23,085 nt of DNA from Spirochaetaceae bacterium (GCA_030633365.1 DAOVSY010000007.1:1-23085), one strand, 5' to 3'. Shown: positions 10,730 through 19,113, numbered from the stretch's first letter. Numbers and translations: made by a program. The notes: generated by a model from the sequence alone, not told the origin.

Positions 10730-11203
10730 TTAATTTTCCCAGGATCTTATATCCCGATCATCTCCCTCACCACCGGGATTTCCATCTGCCCCAGGAGAAC
10801 TGATTCCATAAGGCAATCCATTTGGTCCTGGTACTACATATTCATAATCGTTTTCCCAGGGGTCCTTTGTCAGATTTTTTTTCAGGTATGGACCGTCCCA
10901 ATTCTTTGGTACGGGTTCAAGAATGGGTTTCTTCCATAGGGAAGCAAGACCCTGCTCCACTATGGGGTATCGCATGTTATCCATAAAATAGGTATCAAGT
11001 GCCATGGAAAGGTTTTCTATCTGCGTCTTTGCCGCAACTATTTTGGCCTTGCCAACATATCTGAATGCCATGAAACCAACAGTACTTGTAAGAATTAAAA
11101 CTATAGAGATAACTATCAGGGTTTCAACAAAAGTCCATCCATCTTCATTTTTAAGCAGGGATTTTATTTTCTTTACGAAATCGATTAGTAATATTCTAGT
11201 CAT
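10730..11203 (-). CDS. gspG: Type II secretion major pseudopilin GspG
   Basis: GspG polymerises into the periplasmic pseudopilus that pushes substrates through the secretin. The leader of 22 residues ends in NEDG; the mature protein begins WTFVETLIVISIVLILTSTV, with Glu at +5 as required for assembly but Trp instead of Phe or Met at +1. The C-terminal region carries the GspG hallmarks: YPIVEQGLASLWKKP, WDGPYLKKNLTKDPWENDYEY, and SPGADGNPGGEGDDRDIRSW, the latter matching the calcium-binding loop of T2SS major pseudopilins. This distinguishes it from type IV pilins. Length (157) is typical. ATG at 11203 has AGGAG upstream and overlaps the end of the lipoprotein gene by eight bases. Confidence 0.93.
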   Translation of the reverse strand: MTRILLIDFVKKIKSLLKNEDGWTFVETLIVISIVLILTSTVGFMAFRYVGKAKIVAAKTQIENLSMALDTYFMDNMRYPIVEQGLASLWKKPILEPVPKNWDGPYLKKNLTKDPWENDYEYVVPGPNGLPYGISSPGADGNPGGEGDDRDIRSWEN

Positions 11204-11891
11204 TGCTTTCTCCTGTTATTATTTCGGAATCCATTTTTTCCATTAGACTCTCAAACTCTTCATTTCTGATTAACAGCTTGTAATTTTGCAACAATTCCAG
11301 AGCCTCTGCCTTTTTATTAAGTCCATAGAATAGTATTTTTGCATGAGTCATAGTTAAGTAAGTATCATCAGGATAAGTTTTCCTTAACAGAACAATCTCT
11401 CTGAAAGCTTCTGAATATTCTTTTACCTCTGTCAGGTATACTACATTCAGATACATATAACGAATATCATCTGAATTTATTTTTTCTGCTCTCTCGAGAA
11501 AGGATTTTGCTTCTGTCATTTTACCAAATTGAAGATAGCTCTCAAGATTATCCAGAATATTCTGCAACGGGATAAGGGTTGAATAAAGAACCTGATCCCG
11601 GTTTGAAAAATTCAGAACCATTCGCGTTTCTTCAAAACCCTCTTTAGTTATCACAACAGAATGCTCACCCCGGGATACTGCACCGAACAGGACTCTTCCG
11701 TTTATGTCAGTTTGAGAAGACTTTTCATCATCAAGCACTACCACAACTCCGGTAACGGGGGAACTTTCCAAATCATAAATCATTCCGAATAAGGGTGCCT
11801 CATCAAACTGACTGAAACCACCGTCATCAACGCTCTTACAACTGGAAACCAATGTAATAATCAATAATAAACTATAAATATATCTCTTCAT
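11196..11891 (-). CDS. TPR-like lipoprotein of the T2SS operon, candidate pilotin
   Basis: The N-terminus MKRYIYSLLLIITLVSSC has a lipobox (VSSC, Cys18), so the protein is predicted to be lipidated. Residues about 33-110 form a carboxypeptidase-regulatory/PEGA-like beta-sandwich (FGMIYDLESSPVTGVVVVLDD, TDINGRVLFGAVSRGEHSVVITKEGF). Residues 115-220 are helical with TPR-like spacing (YLQFGKMTEAKSFLERAEKI, YLNVVYLTEVKEYSEAF, AKILFYGLNKKAEALELLQN). It sits inside the secretion operon between the GspC-like gene (TAATG overlap) and gspG. Small lipoproteins with helical repeats act as pilotins (PilF/PilW, GspS, AspS) that take the secretin to the outer membrane. That role is my inference; the beta domain is not part of known pilotins. 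Confidence 0.8.
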   Translation of the reverse strand: MKRYIYSLLLIITLVSSCKSVDDGGFSQFDEAPLFGMIYDLESSPVTGVVVVLDDEKSSQTDINGRVLFGAVSRGEHSVVITKEGFEETRMVLNFSNRDQVLYSTLIPLQNILDNLESYLQFGKMTEAKSFLERAEKINSDDIRYMYLNVVYLTEVKEYSEAFREIVLLRKTYPDDTYLTMTHAKILFYGLNKKAEALELLQNYKLLIRNEEFESLMEKMDSEIITGESND

Positions 11892-12358
11892 TATTTACCT
11901 ACCTGAAATATAATTTCATTTTTTTTAAATGTATATTTTGTTGCTTCTACTGCAATCAGTATTGTTCCTTCAAGAATAACTCCTTCTTCAAAAAGCATCA
12001 GCTTATTTGTATCTATAATCCGGAATGAATAGATTGTTTTTTTATCAGTTTCAATCATTCCCACAAACTGCAATGCGGGAAGATCAACAGGGCTTACCGG
12101 TTCGGGAATAATCTTAGCGGCAACCACCTCCGGAATTATTTTGCGAGGGAAAAGTGATTCAAGATTATTTGTAAATTTTGGAATACTAATGCCCGTAAAA
12201 CCGGCTTTGTATTCGTACTTCTTCCCAGGCTGTGAATCTCCAGTTTCAAAAATAATATCATCTGTTATGGTATTAAGACCAATATAGAGAAAAACCAGCA
12301 AAGAAATAATTATTATAGAAACAGATCGCAAAAGACCTTGTAGATTAATATTATGCAT
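11891..12358 (-). CDS. gspC: GspC-like inner-membrane linker protein
   Basis: The 155-residue protein has one N-terminal membrane helix (SVSIIIISLLVFLYIGLN, about 13-30), a spacer with several prolines (70-93), and a C-terminal domain 'LQFVGMIETDKKTIYSF' ... 'MLFEEGVILEGTILIAVEATKYTF' ending in a short strand. That pattern (small strands, 'GxxIxG', a last strand giving a residue-level readout) matches the HR domain of GspC and the related PilP. These link the inner-membrane platform to the N0 domain of the secretin. There is no PDZ domain. The gene overlaps gspM upstream by eight bases and the lipoprotein downstream by one. Assignment between GspC and PilP cannot be settled here; the operon context favours GspC. 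Confidence 0.68.
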   Translation of the reverse strand: MHNINLQGLLRSVSIIIISLLVFLYIGLNTITDDIIFETGDSQPGKKYEYKAGFTGISIPKFTNNLESLFPRKIIPEVVAAKIIPEPVSPVDLPALQFVGMIETDKKTIYSFRIIDTNKLMLFEEGVILEGTILIAVEATKYTFKKNEIIFQVGK

Positions 12359-12848
12359 ATGTAATCCTGATTACAAGTGTAGCCAGTCGTCCTCTGAATC
12401 TTGCATCTACGCTAATAAAATTGATGAGATACCCTTCTTTGGAAAAAGAAAGTTCATAAATCAATTTTAAAACAGAGCCAAGCTCTCCTTCTGCAGTTAT
12501 GGTAAGTTCTTCTCTGTTTTCTTTATTGGTTTCTTCACCTTCCAGGCGATAGCTAATTACCTTAATTCTATTTTGTTCAATAAGACACAGAACATCTTCA
12601 GTCATTTTAAGAGAATCCCCTTCCGTTCGGTTAAGAGCTTTCTCTATGGAGATTTCTTCCTTCAGTTTCGAAATTGCCGCCATAAGAGAAGTGTTATCAT
12701 AAAGAGAGCTGTCCAATTTTACGGCACTCTCATATCGCCCGGAAAGAAGCTCTGTTTTTCTTCCAATGTCCGATATCCAAAATCCTGCAATAATAGTATT
12801 TAATACAAGCAGAGTAAAAAATATAAAGATAACAATTTTCTTTTTCAC
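12351..12848 (-). CDS. gspM: GspM/PilO-like inner-membrane platform protein
   Basis: The gene starts with GTG and has GGAG eight bases upstream. Residues 5-27 are a membrane helix (VIFIFFTLLVLNTIIAGFW), followed by a coiled-coil-like stretch (about 28-80) and a C-terminal ferredoxin-like domain with alternating strand-helix-strand (IKVISYRLEG, LTITAEGELGSVLKLIYELS, YLINFISVDARFRGRLATLVIRITY). That is the layout of GspM and PilO, which dimerise with GspL/PilN under the inner membrane. Four bases separate it from the GspL-like gene. The sequence is too divergent to separate GspM from PilO without a profile search. Confidence 0.7.
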   Translation of the reverse strand: MKKKIVIFIFFTLLVLNTIIAGFWISDIGRKTELLSGRYESAVKLDSSLYDNTSLMAAISKLKEEISIEKALNRTEGDSLKMTEDVLCLIEQNRIKVISYRLEGEETNKENREELTITAEGELGSVLKLIYELSFSKEGYLINFISVDARFRGRLATLVIRITYA

Positions 12849-12852
12849 TGCC

Positions 12853-13977
12853 CTATCTCCATGAATCTATCTCCACCCAGACTGTGTAATTCTCAGACCC
12901 ATCATCCAGGGTGCGGATATTGGATGCCCGGACATTACCAAACTCTAGTCTAATACCCTCAAGATCATCTACGGCGCTTCTACTATTAAGAGCCAAAGAA
13001 AGTTCCCTACTTTTAAACCCGAATGACAATACAACAGTATTTGAATTTATTGCTTTACTGGTACGAAGAAGAAGATTATAAACAGTAATAGGGACATTTC
13101 CCTTTATCTCCATTAACTCATTTTCCAGTTTATTGGTTATTTCAAGGGCTTCACGAATTTGATCAGCAGCAAGCTGAATACTTTCAATCAAGATATTTAA
13201 CTCTCTCTCCTTTATTGTAAATTCCTTGTGCTTCAAGGCAGTCAGGCTTAACAGGAAAAGGGAAATAATAAAAGCTGTTATAACAATAGGGGTAGTTATT
13301 TTATCCCTTTTTGTTACTCTGTATTCAGGGAAATAGATTGCATCCTTCAAAAGAAAATTCAGGGTTTCAGAAAATTCTAAAGTCCTTCCGTTCTTCATTT
13401 CCCATTTTGGGGTTTCATTATAGGGATAGATAGTCATAAGTTTTTCAGGATTAAATATTTCCTGATCCCTGATAAGTGAATCCTGAACTGAAAACTCATC
13501 CGGATCATGCCTCTCTACACTGTCAGGGATTCCGCCTGAGAACTTCCATATCTCTACCATACCGGGATAATAAATAACCAAATTTGATAAGCTTTGTAAT
13601 TCTTTCAGAGAAAAAAGCTGCAGAGGAAGAACAATACCCCCAAACCCGTTATTATTCATAATTTCATTTATGTACTTTTTCTTAAGAATGTATAAAACAA
13701 TCTTCCACCCTGATTCAGTTTTAAAGGGGATAAAATCAAATGAGACATCCTTAGTGTTTCCAGGGTAGATTTTCATCATCTGAAAACGGACAATATCACG
13801 AAGTTTACTTTCCGGTGCAGGTGGCAGATCCAGAATTTTAAGAAAACTCATCTGTCTGTCAGGCAGGAGAAAAAATTTTATTTTTTCTCCTGCCTCCCCG
13901 GTAGAAGTGTTGCTGCACAGATTGGTAAGGCTTTTATCCATACGGGCGCTGTTAAAGTAGAATATCTCGCTTCTCAT
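12853..13977 (-). CDS. gspL: GspL-like inner-membrane protein (PilM/PilN-type fusion)
   Basis: GspL recruits the ATPase GspE to the membrane platform. The cytoplasmic part (about residues 1-225) has the abbreviated actin-like character seen in GspL (KFFLLPDRQMSFLKILDLPP, KLRDIVRFQMMKIYPG, VSFDFIPF). A membrane helix follows (about 229-248, PIVITAFIISLFLLSLTAL), then a coiled-coil segment and a PilN-like ferredoxin fold (VYNLLLRTSKAI, VVLSFGFKSRELSLALNSR, IRLEFGNVRASNIRTL). The ATG at 13977 is chosen because GGAG lies ten bases upstream and the N-terminus is then simple; the frame also extends to a TTG at 14004 inside gspF. Size (about 374) is normal for GspL. Confidence 0.78.
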   Translation of the reverse strand: MRSEIFYFNSARMDKSLTNLCSNTSTGEAGEKIKFFLLPDRQMSFLKILDLPPAPESKLRDIVRFQMMKIYPGNTKDVSFDFIPFKTESGWKIVLYILKKKYINEIMNNNGFGGIVLPLQLFSLKELQSLSNLVIYYPGMVEIWKFSGGIPDSVERHDPDEFSVQDSLIRDQEIFNPEKLMTIYPYNETPKWEMKNGRTLEFSETLNFLLKDAIYFPEYRVTKRDKITTPIVITAFIISLFLLSLTALKHKEFTIKERELNILIESIQLAADQIREALEITNKLENELMEIKGNVPITVYNLLLRTSKAINSNTVVLSFGFKSRELSLALNSRSAVDDLEGIRLEFGNVRASNIRTLDDGSENYTVWVEIDSWR

Positions 13978-13984
13978 ATCTTCA

Positions 13985-15187
13985 TCACTCCAGAATGGTA
14001 CCAAAAGTCGAAAATAGAGGAATAATTACCATCATTACAATTCCAAAAACTATTCCCCCTGTAAATATTATTAAAGCAGGTTCGATGAGACTCATAAATC
14101 TCGTCGATTTCTTTTCAATCTCATTCTCGTAATAATCCGACAACTGACCAAATACTTTCCCCATACTGCCTGTTCTCTCTCCAACTGCAATCCATTTGGT
14201 AATACGGGCAGGAATAATCTCTTCATAGCCAAGAGCCTCTGAAAGACCAATACCCTTAAGAACCTTTTCGTGGGCTTTATTAAGCGCTTCTTTAACTGCC
14301 ATATTACTGGTATTATCAGTAACTTCACCTAAAGCATCCTCAATAGTCACAGCACTGGATGTAAGGGCATCGAGGGTAAACAGAATGTTCAGGAAGTGAT
14401 TATCTTCACTGAAAGATCCAATAAAAGGAACTTTTAGTTTCAACCAATCGACAGTAATCGCAAAATTACTGTTTCGCTTCCGAAACGCAGATATGGCAAC
14501 ACCTAAGATTACTACAAGAGGAATTGTAATAAGAAAACCAGTAAAAATCCCCTTCGAAAATGAAAGAACCTGACTGACTTCTTCTGGAACACCAGAGCCA
14601 AGATCAATAAATATTTCCGACATTTTAGGTATAATAAATGTAGAAATAAGTATCATACTCAATACTGCAACAGACAACACAATAACAGGGTATATCAATG
14701 AACTTACAAACTTCTCACTTATTCTTTTCTGTCTAATAAGATAATCGTTTATCTTCCGGAATACAGAAGCGAGATCTCCTGTCATCTCACCAACCTTTAC
14801 CATACTCGAATATATAGCAGGAAGTGAGGGACCTATATTCCTGATACTTGAATAAAATGAAGAACCTGCCTCCAGATCTTTTTCTGTTGAAGAAACCAGA
14901 GCGTTGACCTTAGTATCCTTAGTAATTGTTTTTAATATTTCAAGGGAATCCTTAACACTCAAGCCTGAATCAAGAAGCATTGACAACAGAGCAGTGAATT
15001 CAGCAATTGTCTTTTTTGAACTATTTAATTGTTCTTTAGCATTCTTTGCAGGTAGCTCCCGAATGGAAATAGGGAAGTACTCTTCCTTCTGAAGTTCTGC
15101 CTGAATGGCCGCAGGAGAGCTGCCCGGCCTGACAAACTTCAGAATCTTCCCGTTCTTATCAGAAACCGTACATTTATACCTGTTCAT
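13985..15187 (-). CDS. gspF: Type II secretion inner-membrane protein GspF
   Basis: GspF is the polytopic core of the assembly platform and is probably driven by the GspE ATPase. Two T2SF domains are evident: residues about 61-185 and 264-388, each carrying the family repeat (KVGEMTGDLASVF at 131-143 and AVGERTGSMGKVF at 334-346). Three membrane helices are seen near 166-187, 213-234 and 370-391. The first 50 residues (YKCTVSDKNGKILKF...) are the usual N-terminal extension. Length 400 is standard. The ATG overlaps the gspE stop codon as TAATG, indicating coupled translation. Confidence 0.95.
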   Translation of the reverse strand: MNRYKCTVSDKNGKILKFVRPGSSPAAIQAELQKEEYFPISIRELPAKNAKEQLNSSKKTIAEFTALLSMLLDSGLSVKDSLEILKTITKDTKVNALVSSTEKDLEAGSSFYSSIRNIGPSLPAIYSSMVKVGEMTGDLASVFRKINDYLIRQKRISEKFVSSLIYPVIVLSVAVLSMILISTFIIPKMSEIFIDLGSGVPEEVSQVLSFSKGIFTGFLITIPLVVILGVAISAFRKRNSNFAITVDWLKLKVPFIGSFSEDNHFLNILFTLDALTSSAVTIEDALGEVTDNTSNMAVKEALNKAHEKVLKGIGLSEALGYEEIIPARITKWIAVGERTGSMGKVFGQLSDYYENEIEKKSTRFMSLIEPALIIFTGGIVFGIVMMVIIPLFSTFGTILE

Positions 15188-16719
15188 TAGACTGTCATTA
15201 CCATTTCAAGCTCGGAAAGAGTAGTAAGACCCTCTTTGATCTTTATAAGACCATCTGCAAATAAAGTGACCATACCAGTTTTTTTCAAATATGCTTTTAT
15301 CTCAGAATATTTGGCGCCGGCTACAATCAGACGTTCAATCTCTTCATCCCAGGAAAAATACTCATGAATAAGTGTCCGTCCATGATATCCTGTCCCATCA
15401 CACTTATCACATCCAACTGCCTCATAGATGTGTTCAGGGATGCATGGCCGAGCAGGAAGCTTGCTTCCGACCAGGCAAGGTATACTGCCTGTTTTCCTAA
15501 AAAATTCCTTTTCTGCAGAGCCTGTCTTTCGTTTCTCCCGACAGTCAGGACATAATTTTCTTACCAGTCGCTGTGCCATGGATGTTTTAAGAACAGCTGC
15601 AATCATAAATGGCTCAACACCCATATCTCTGAATCTGTCTATTACAGAGACAGCATCATTTGTATGAAGTGTTGACAGGACAAGGTGCCCGGTCAAAGCT
15701 GCACGAATACATAGATTAGCAGTTTCAGTGTCTCTTATTTCACCAATCATAATAATATTTGGGTCCTGTCTAAGAATACGCTTTAGAATAGATGTAAAAG
15801 TAAGGCCGATAGCTTCATTCGTCTGAATCTGATCAATGCCGTCGATCACATATTCAATAGGGTCTTCTATTGTTATAATTTTCTGACTCTCCCTATCCAT
15901 CTCCCGAAGCATAGAATTCAAGGTGGTAGTCTTTCCGCTTCCTGTAGGACCTGTGGCAAGAACCAAACCATAAGGAGTTTTAAGTATTTTTCTAATATCG
16001 ATGAGGCCCTCATCCCGAAGGCCAATTTTATCAAGCCCTATAAGGGTACTTTTTCTATTTAACAACCTGAGAACAATAGATTCCCCACGGGCTGTCGGGA
16101 CAATAGAGACACGAATATCCTGAGTGTCTCCCCCCAGATGGACCGAGGTTCTGCCATCCTGGGGAAGCCTTCGTTCCATGATATTCAAATTAGACATAAT
16201 CTTAATTCGTGATGAAATGGCAGGAAACATTGAAGGGGAAATTTCATTGAATGTCTGCAGGACACCATCAATCCGGTACCGGACCTTAACAGTATCGGTA
16301 AAGGCTTCAATATGAATATCCGATGCCCTTTTGCGAATACCCTCAATAATCATGCTGTTAACAAAATTAATTATGGGTGCATCATTGGCAATTTTATCAA
16401 GTAATAGCTTCTCATCGACTGAAGAGGTATCTGAAAAATTCTGATCATCAAGTCCTCCATAAAATCTTCCAAGATATTCTGAGAGTTCATCATGATCAAC
16501 TCGCTTGTATATAATATTCTTATCATGGAAATGGAACAGTATCTCTCTTAACTCAACGTTGTCGGGGCTGCAGATGCCGATAGTAACGGAAATATCATCT
16601 GTTTTTAATACAATTGCTGAATGGGTTTCAATAAAGTCAGAACTGTACTGATTATTTTCATTAGGAAGAGGAAGAAAGTCTGAAATAGGAACAAAATCAA
16701 TATCTTCTATTATTTCCAT
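15187..16719 (-). CDS. gspE: Type II secretion ATPase GspE
   Basis: This cytoplasmic hexameric ATPase powers pseudopilus assembly. The signature series is complete: RASDIHIEAF (131-140), RLPQDGR (184-190), Walker A GPTGSGKTTT (257-266), the Asp box around IITIEDPIEY (281-290), Walker B IIMIGEIRD (322-330), the His box TGHLVLSTLHTND (343-355), and a zinc-binding four-Cys region (CPDC 390-393, CDKC 437-440) characteristic of GspE and absent from PilT. The N-terminal domain (1-100) is short and divergent, as usual for the part that contacts GspL. The start codon lies ten bases inside the gspD end. Confidence 0.96.
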   Translation of the reverse strand: MEIIEDIDFVPISDFLPLPNENNQYSSDFIETHSAIVLKTDDISVTIGICSPDNVELREILFHFHDKNIIYKRVDHDELSEYLGRFYGGLDDQNFSDTSSVDEKLLLDKIANDAPIINFVNSMIIEGIRKRASDIHIEAFTDTVKVRYRIDGVLQTFNEISPSMFPAISSRIKIMSNLNIMERRLPQDGRTSVHLGGDTQDIRVSIVPTARGESIVLRLLNRKSTLIGLDKIGLRDEGLIDIRKILKTPYGLVLATGPTGSGKTTTLNSMLREMDRESQKIITIEDPIEYVIDGIDQIQTNEAIGLTFTSILKRILRQDPNIIMIGEIRDTETANLCIRAALTGHLVLSTLHTNDAVSVIDRFRDMGVEPFMIAAVLKTSMAQRLVRKLCPDCREKRKTGSAEKEFFRKTGSIPCLVGSKLPARPCIPEHIYEAVGCDKCDGTGYHGRTLIHEYFSWDEEIERLIVAGAKYSEIKAYLKKTGMVTLFADGLIKIKEGLTTLSELEMVMTV

Positions 16720-18872
16720 ACAGCTTTTCCAGCAAAGAAACTCTCATAGTATTCTTTAAATATTTTATCGCTTGTTAATCTTTCTCTTTCAGGATATTCA
16801 ATATAGGGAACAATATAAATAATCAGCTCGGTGTTCGTAAATGTCTCCACTTCACTGGTAAAAAGCCATCCTAAAAGTGGAATAGCACTGAGAATAGGAG
16901 TTTTCTGAATAATTACATCCTTTTCCTGTTGTAAAAGACCGCTTATAATTACAGGCTTACCAGATGGAGTTCGAACATGGGTACTTATAACCTTCTCAGA
17001 AGTTGGAGGAGGATTTCCTGTTGAAGAAGAGACATCTGCGCCTCTCTTTGAAACTGTGGATTTCACATCCATTGTTATCATATTCTCCCCGGAAACCCAG
17101 CCGTTTATACTGATTAGAAGACCGGAAGTAATCTCCCGTGTTACTCCTGTAGATTGTGCTTCACCTGTATCAGGATCAATTTCCATATCTCTGTATCTGT
17201 ATGTATTGGTATTCTGAAAACTTATATCCTCTCCTGTAAGACCATTCAGTGTAGTGTCAGCCATTATCCTTGCTTCCGAATCACTTATCTTTGCATTCAA
17301 ATCAATGGCAAACAGATATCCGAATGTTGTCACAATATCCAGATTTAAGTTAATTAGATTACCCAGAGAACCCAGAATAGAAGTCTGAGATCCCTCCTGC
17401 ATTATCTCATTGCTTGCAGTAAGACCGAACTCCTTATTTTTACTTTCCTGATACTGTACAACAAGAAGCTCATACCTGATCTGAGGAATCGGTTTATCAA
17501 TATATTCGAGGTCTTTAAGGAACCGTTCCAGCTTCTCCTTTGATCCTATAAAAAAAATAAGATTCGGATCGGCTGATTTAACAATATCAGTTTCGCTGAT
17601 GGATGGAGGAAGATTCTTAAGCAAATCTTCAGCCCTGATATACTTTAGAGGAACAGCAAGACCTTCGCCATGTATATCTATCATCTGCGTGAAAGAAGTG
17701 AAGTCATCTATCTGCTCTTTTGCTGCTTCAAGTATTAATGTTTGCGAATTCCCTGTCCGAACCACCTGAAGCTTCTGCAACCGCACAGGAAGCAGTTTTA
17801 AAAGCTCATCCACAGTAAGAAAGGAAAGATCAAGCTTTGATACCTGCTTTTCCTCATACTCTGCTTCAAGTCTTGTAATAAATTCTCTGACAGGAGTTGT
17901 TTCTTCATAAGTACCTGAGAGAATAATTGTATTATTATCCTTGTCTATTTTGAATATAGATGAACTCGCAAGCCCTGCGGGGAACAAAGAGGGCAGCAAT
18001 TCTACAGGAATATTTTCCAGCTTTATGAATTCAATATCATCCATCTTTTTCATAATTTCGTTTTTTGAAACATCAAATATATAATAGATATTTCGACGGA
18101 CAGTAAAATCCCCATCAGCCTGTTCTAGTACAAGGCGAAGTAATTCATTAAAAGGTTTATCTTTAAAATGGATATTTTCAAGTACAAAGTCTCCTCTTTT
18201 CATCATCGAATACTCAAGCTCTGTCTCTGAGAAAAGCTGCGAAAGAACATCTGTAAGACGTATAGAATCCGCAGAAATTGAAAAGAGATTATTCTCCTCT
18301 GTAATAGCCCCGGCAGCACTGCCCCTGGAAGAGCGACCTTCCACAGGTCGTCTTTTTACATAGTAGTAGTCCTCAAAATCTTCAACCTCATAGTCATTAA
18401 ACCGGTGCATTACAATTTCAAGTACCCGGTTTACTGGGAGCTTCTCTGCATTTACAGTTAATTTTTCCAGGGGAAGGGCATCAAATAGAATAGTTAACTT
18501 TATCTCTTTTGATATTTTTTCCAATATCAATTGGGGTTCCACATCTTTTGCAAAAAGAGTTAATGCTCCAGTTGTACTATTATATTTAACCATAACTTTC
18601 GAAACATAATAAATTCCGTCTTTTTTCCAGAAGTAAAGATCATAATGGGAAAGAAAATGTTCCAAAGCAGTATCAAGATTGGTATCACTAAAATGATAAG
18701 AGGCCTGTCCATCCACAGTATCATCAGCAATGATGGAAGTACCTGTTGTCTGTGCCAGAATAAAAAGGATATCTTTCATTAACTGATTGACGAATTCCAT
18801 CTGCTTAATTTCCTGGGCAGGCACGGAAACAATAAGTATAATAAGCAGTAATGCAAAATAATTTATTTTCAT
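16710..18872 (-). CDS. gspD: Type II secretion secretin GspD with three tandem STN-like N-terminal modules
   Basis: This is the outer-membrane channel subunit. The ATG at 18872 gives a signal peptide (MKINYFALLLIILIVSVPAQ); the frame also reaches a TTG at 18881, which adds only three residues. Three STN/N0-like modules appear in succession at about 30-95, 112-174 and 198-268; each has a helix, 'D/E-x-x-L...L' and an ending like GIYYVSKV, DYYYVKR or NIYYIFDV. Three secretin-N modules follow (about 283-340, 345-402, 405-460), for example 'IIKLENIP...LLPSLFP' style and VPLKYIRAEDLLKNLPP. The C-terminal secretin domain (about 465-695) ends with the signature GKPVIISGLLQQ ... PLLGWLFTSE ... TELIIYIVPYIE. 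Canonical GspD has only one N0. The gene is first in the operon and divergent from the antiterminator gene. Confidence 0.93.
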   Translation of the reverse strand: MKINYFALLLIILIVSVPAQEIKQMEFVNQLMKDILFILAQTTGTSIIADDTVDGQASYHFSDTNLDTALEHFLSHYDLYFWKKDGIYYVSKVMVKYNSTTGALTLFAKDVEPQLILEKISKEIKLTILFDALPLEKLTVNAEKLPVNRVLEIVMHRFNDYEVEDFEDYYYVKRRPVEGRSSRGSAAGAITEENNLFSISADSIRLTDVLSQLFSETELEYSMMKRGDFVLENIHFKDKPFNELLRLVLEQADGDFTVRRNIYYIFDVSKNEIMKKMDDIEFIKLENIPVELLPSLFPAGLASSSIFKIDKDNNTIILSGTYEETTPVREFITRLEAEYEEKQVSKLDLSFLTVDELLKLLPVRLQKLQVVRTGNSQTLILEAAKEQIDDFTSFTQMIDIHGEGLAVPLKYIRAEDLLKNLPPSISETDIVKSADPNLIFFIGSKEKLERFLKDLEYIDKPIPQIRYELLVVQYQESKNKEFGLTASNEIMQEGSQTSILGSLGNLINLNLDIVTTFGYLFAIDLNAKISDSEARIMADTTLNGLTGEDISFQNTNTYRYRDMEIDPDTGEAQSTGVTREITSGLLISINGWVSGENMITMDVKSTVSKRGADVSSSTGNPPPTSEKVISTHVRTPSGKPVIISGLLQQEKDVIIQKTPILSAIPLLGWLFTSEVETFTNTELIIYIVPYIEYPERERLTSDKIFKEYYESFFAGKAVWK

Positions 18873-19059
18873 AAGCCCCAAACTCTTTTTATTTCAATAC
18901 ATAAAAAGTAATATGGGGTAAAAGTTGATTTTACTTCAAAAAGCTTTTTATTCACTATCATGACAGGATATTCCTAACAAAAGTTGGAGTTTTTATAGGT
19001 TATTTTCAATTTTTGCTTCAGCATATCCACGAATTACATTTGTTACCCTTCCATTCACT

Positions 19060-19067
19060 CCCCCCCC
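19060..19067. repeat. C8 homopolymer tract
   Basis: Eight consecutive C residues in a region otherwise poor in G and C. The tract ends ten bases before the -35-like element of the downstream gene and is of a length that can slip during replication. Confidence 0.85.
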
Positions 19068-19077
19068 TCCGCACACA

Positions 19078-19106
19078 TTGCAACACCCCTACATTCATGA
19101 TATTTT
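19078..19106 (+). promoter_or_regulatory. Promoter-like sequence abutting the antiterminator start codon
   Basis: TTGCAA (19078-19083) and TATTTT (19101-19106) are separated by exactly 17 bases; each matches 4 of 6 consensus positions. The -10 ends seven bases before the ATG at 19114, so transcription would start at or beside the A of ATG. No SD precedes this ATG. A leaderless message is inferred. Confidence 0.4.
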
Positions 19107-19113
19107 AACCATA

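Larger units (their letters stand above)
18873..19113. other. Divergent intergenic region between gspD and the antiterminator gene
   Basis: These 241 bases separate gspD (minus) from the LoaP-type gene (plus) and must hold promoters for both. I see a perfect 12-base palindrome AAAAAGCTTTTT (18938-18949), an imperfect hairpin on the plus strand starting CCTAACAAAA and ending TTTTTATAGG (about 18974-19000), a C8 tract (19060-19067) and a promoter-like pair at 19078-19106. On the minus strand no -35/-10 pair for gspD stands out clearly. No open frame of interest is present. Confidence 0.6.

Noticed and set aside
8950..18872. Type IV pilus instead of T2SS
   Set aside because: GspG has the T2SS calcium-loop C-terminus, GspE has the four-Cys zinc region, GspK is large and lacks Glu5, and no PilT-like retraction ATPase is present.
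18870..18900. TTG at 18881 as gspD start
   Set aside because: The ATG three codons later gives a standard signal peptide; the extension adds nothing.
18938..18949. Palindrome AAAAAGCTTTTT as a regulator operator or terminator
   Set aside because: A single short AT-rich palindrome with no second copy; chance occurrence is likely in such sequence.
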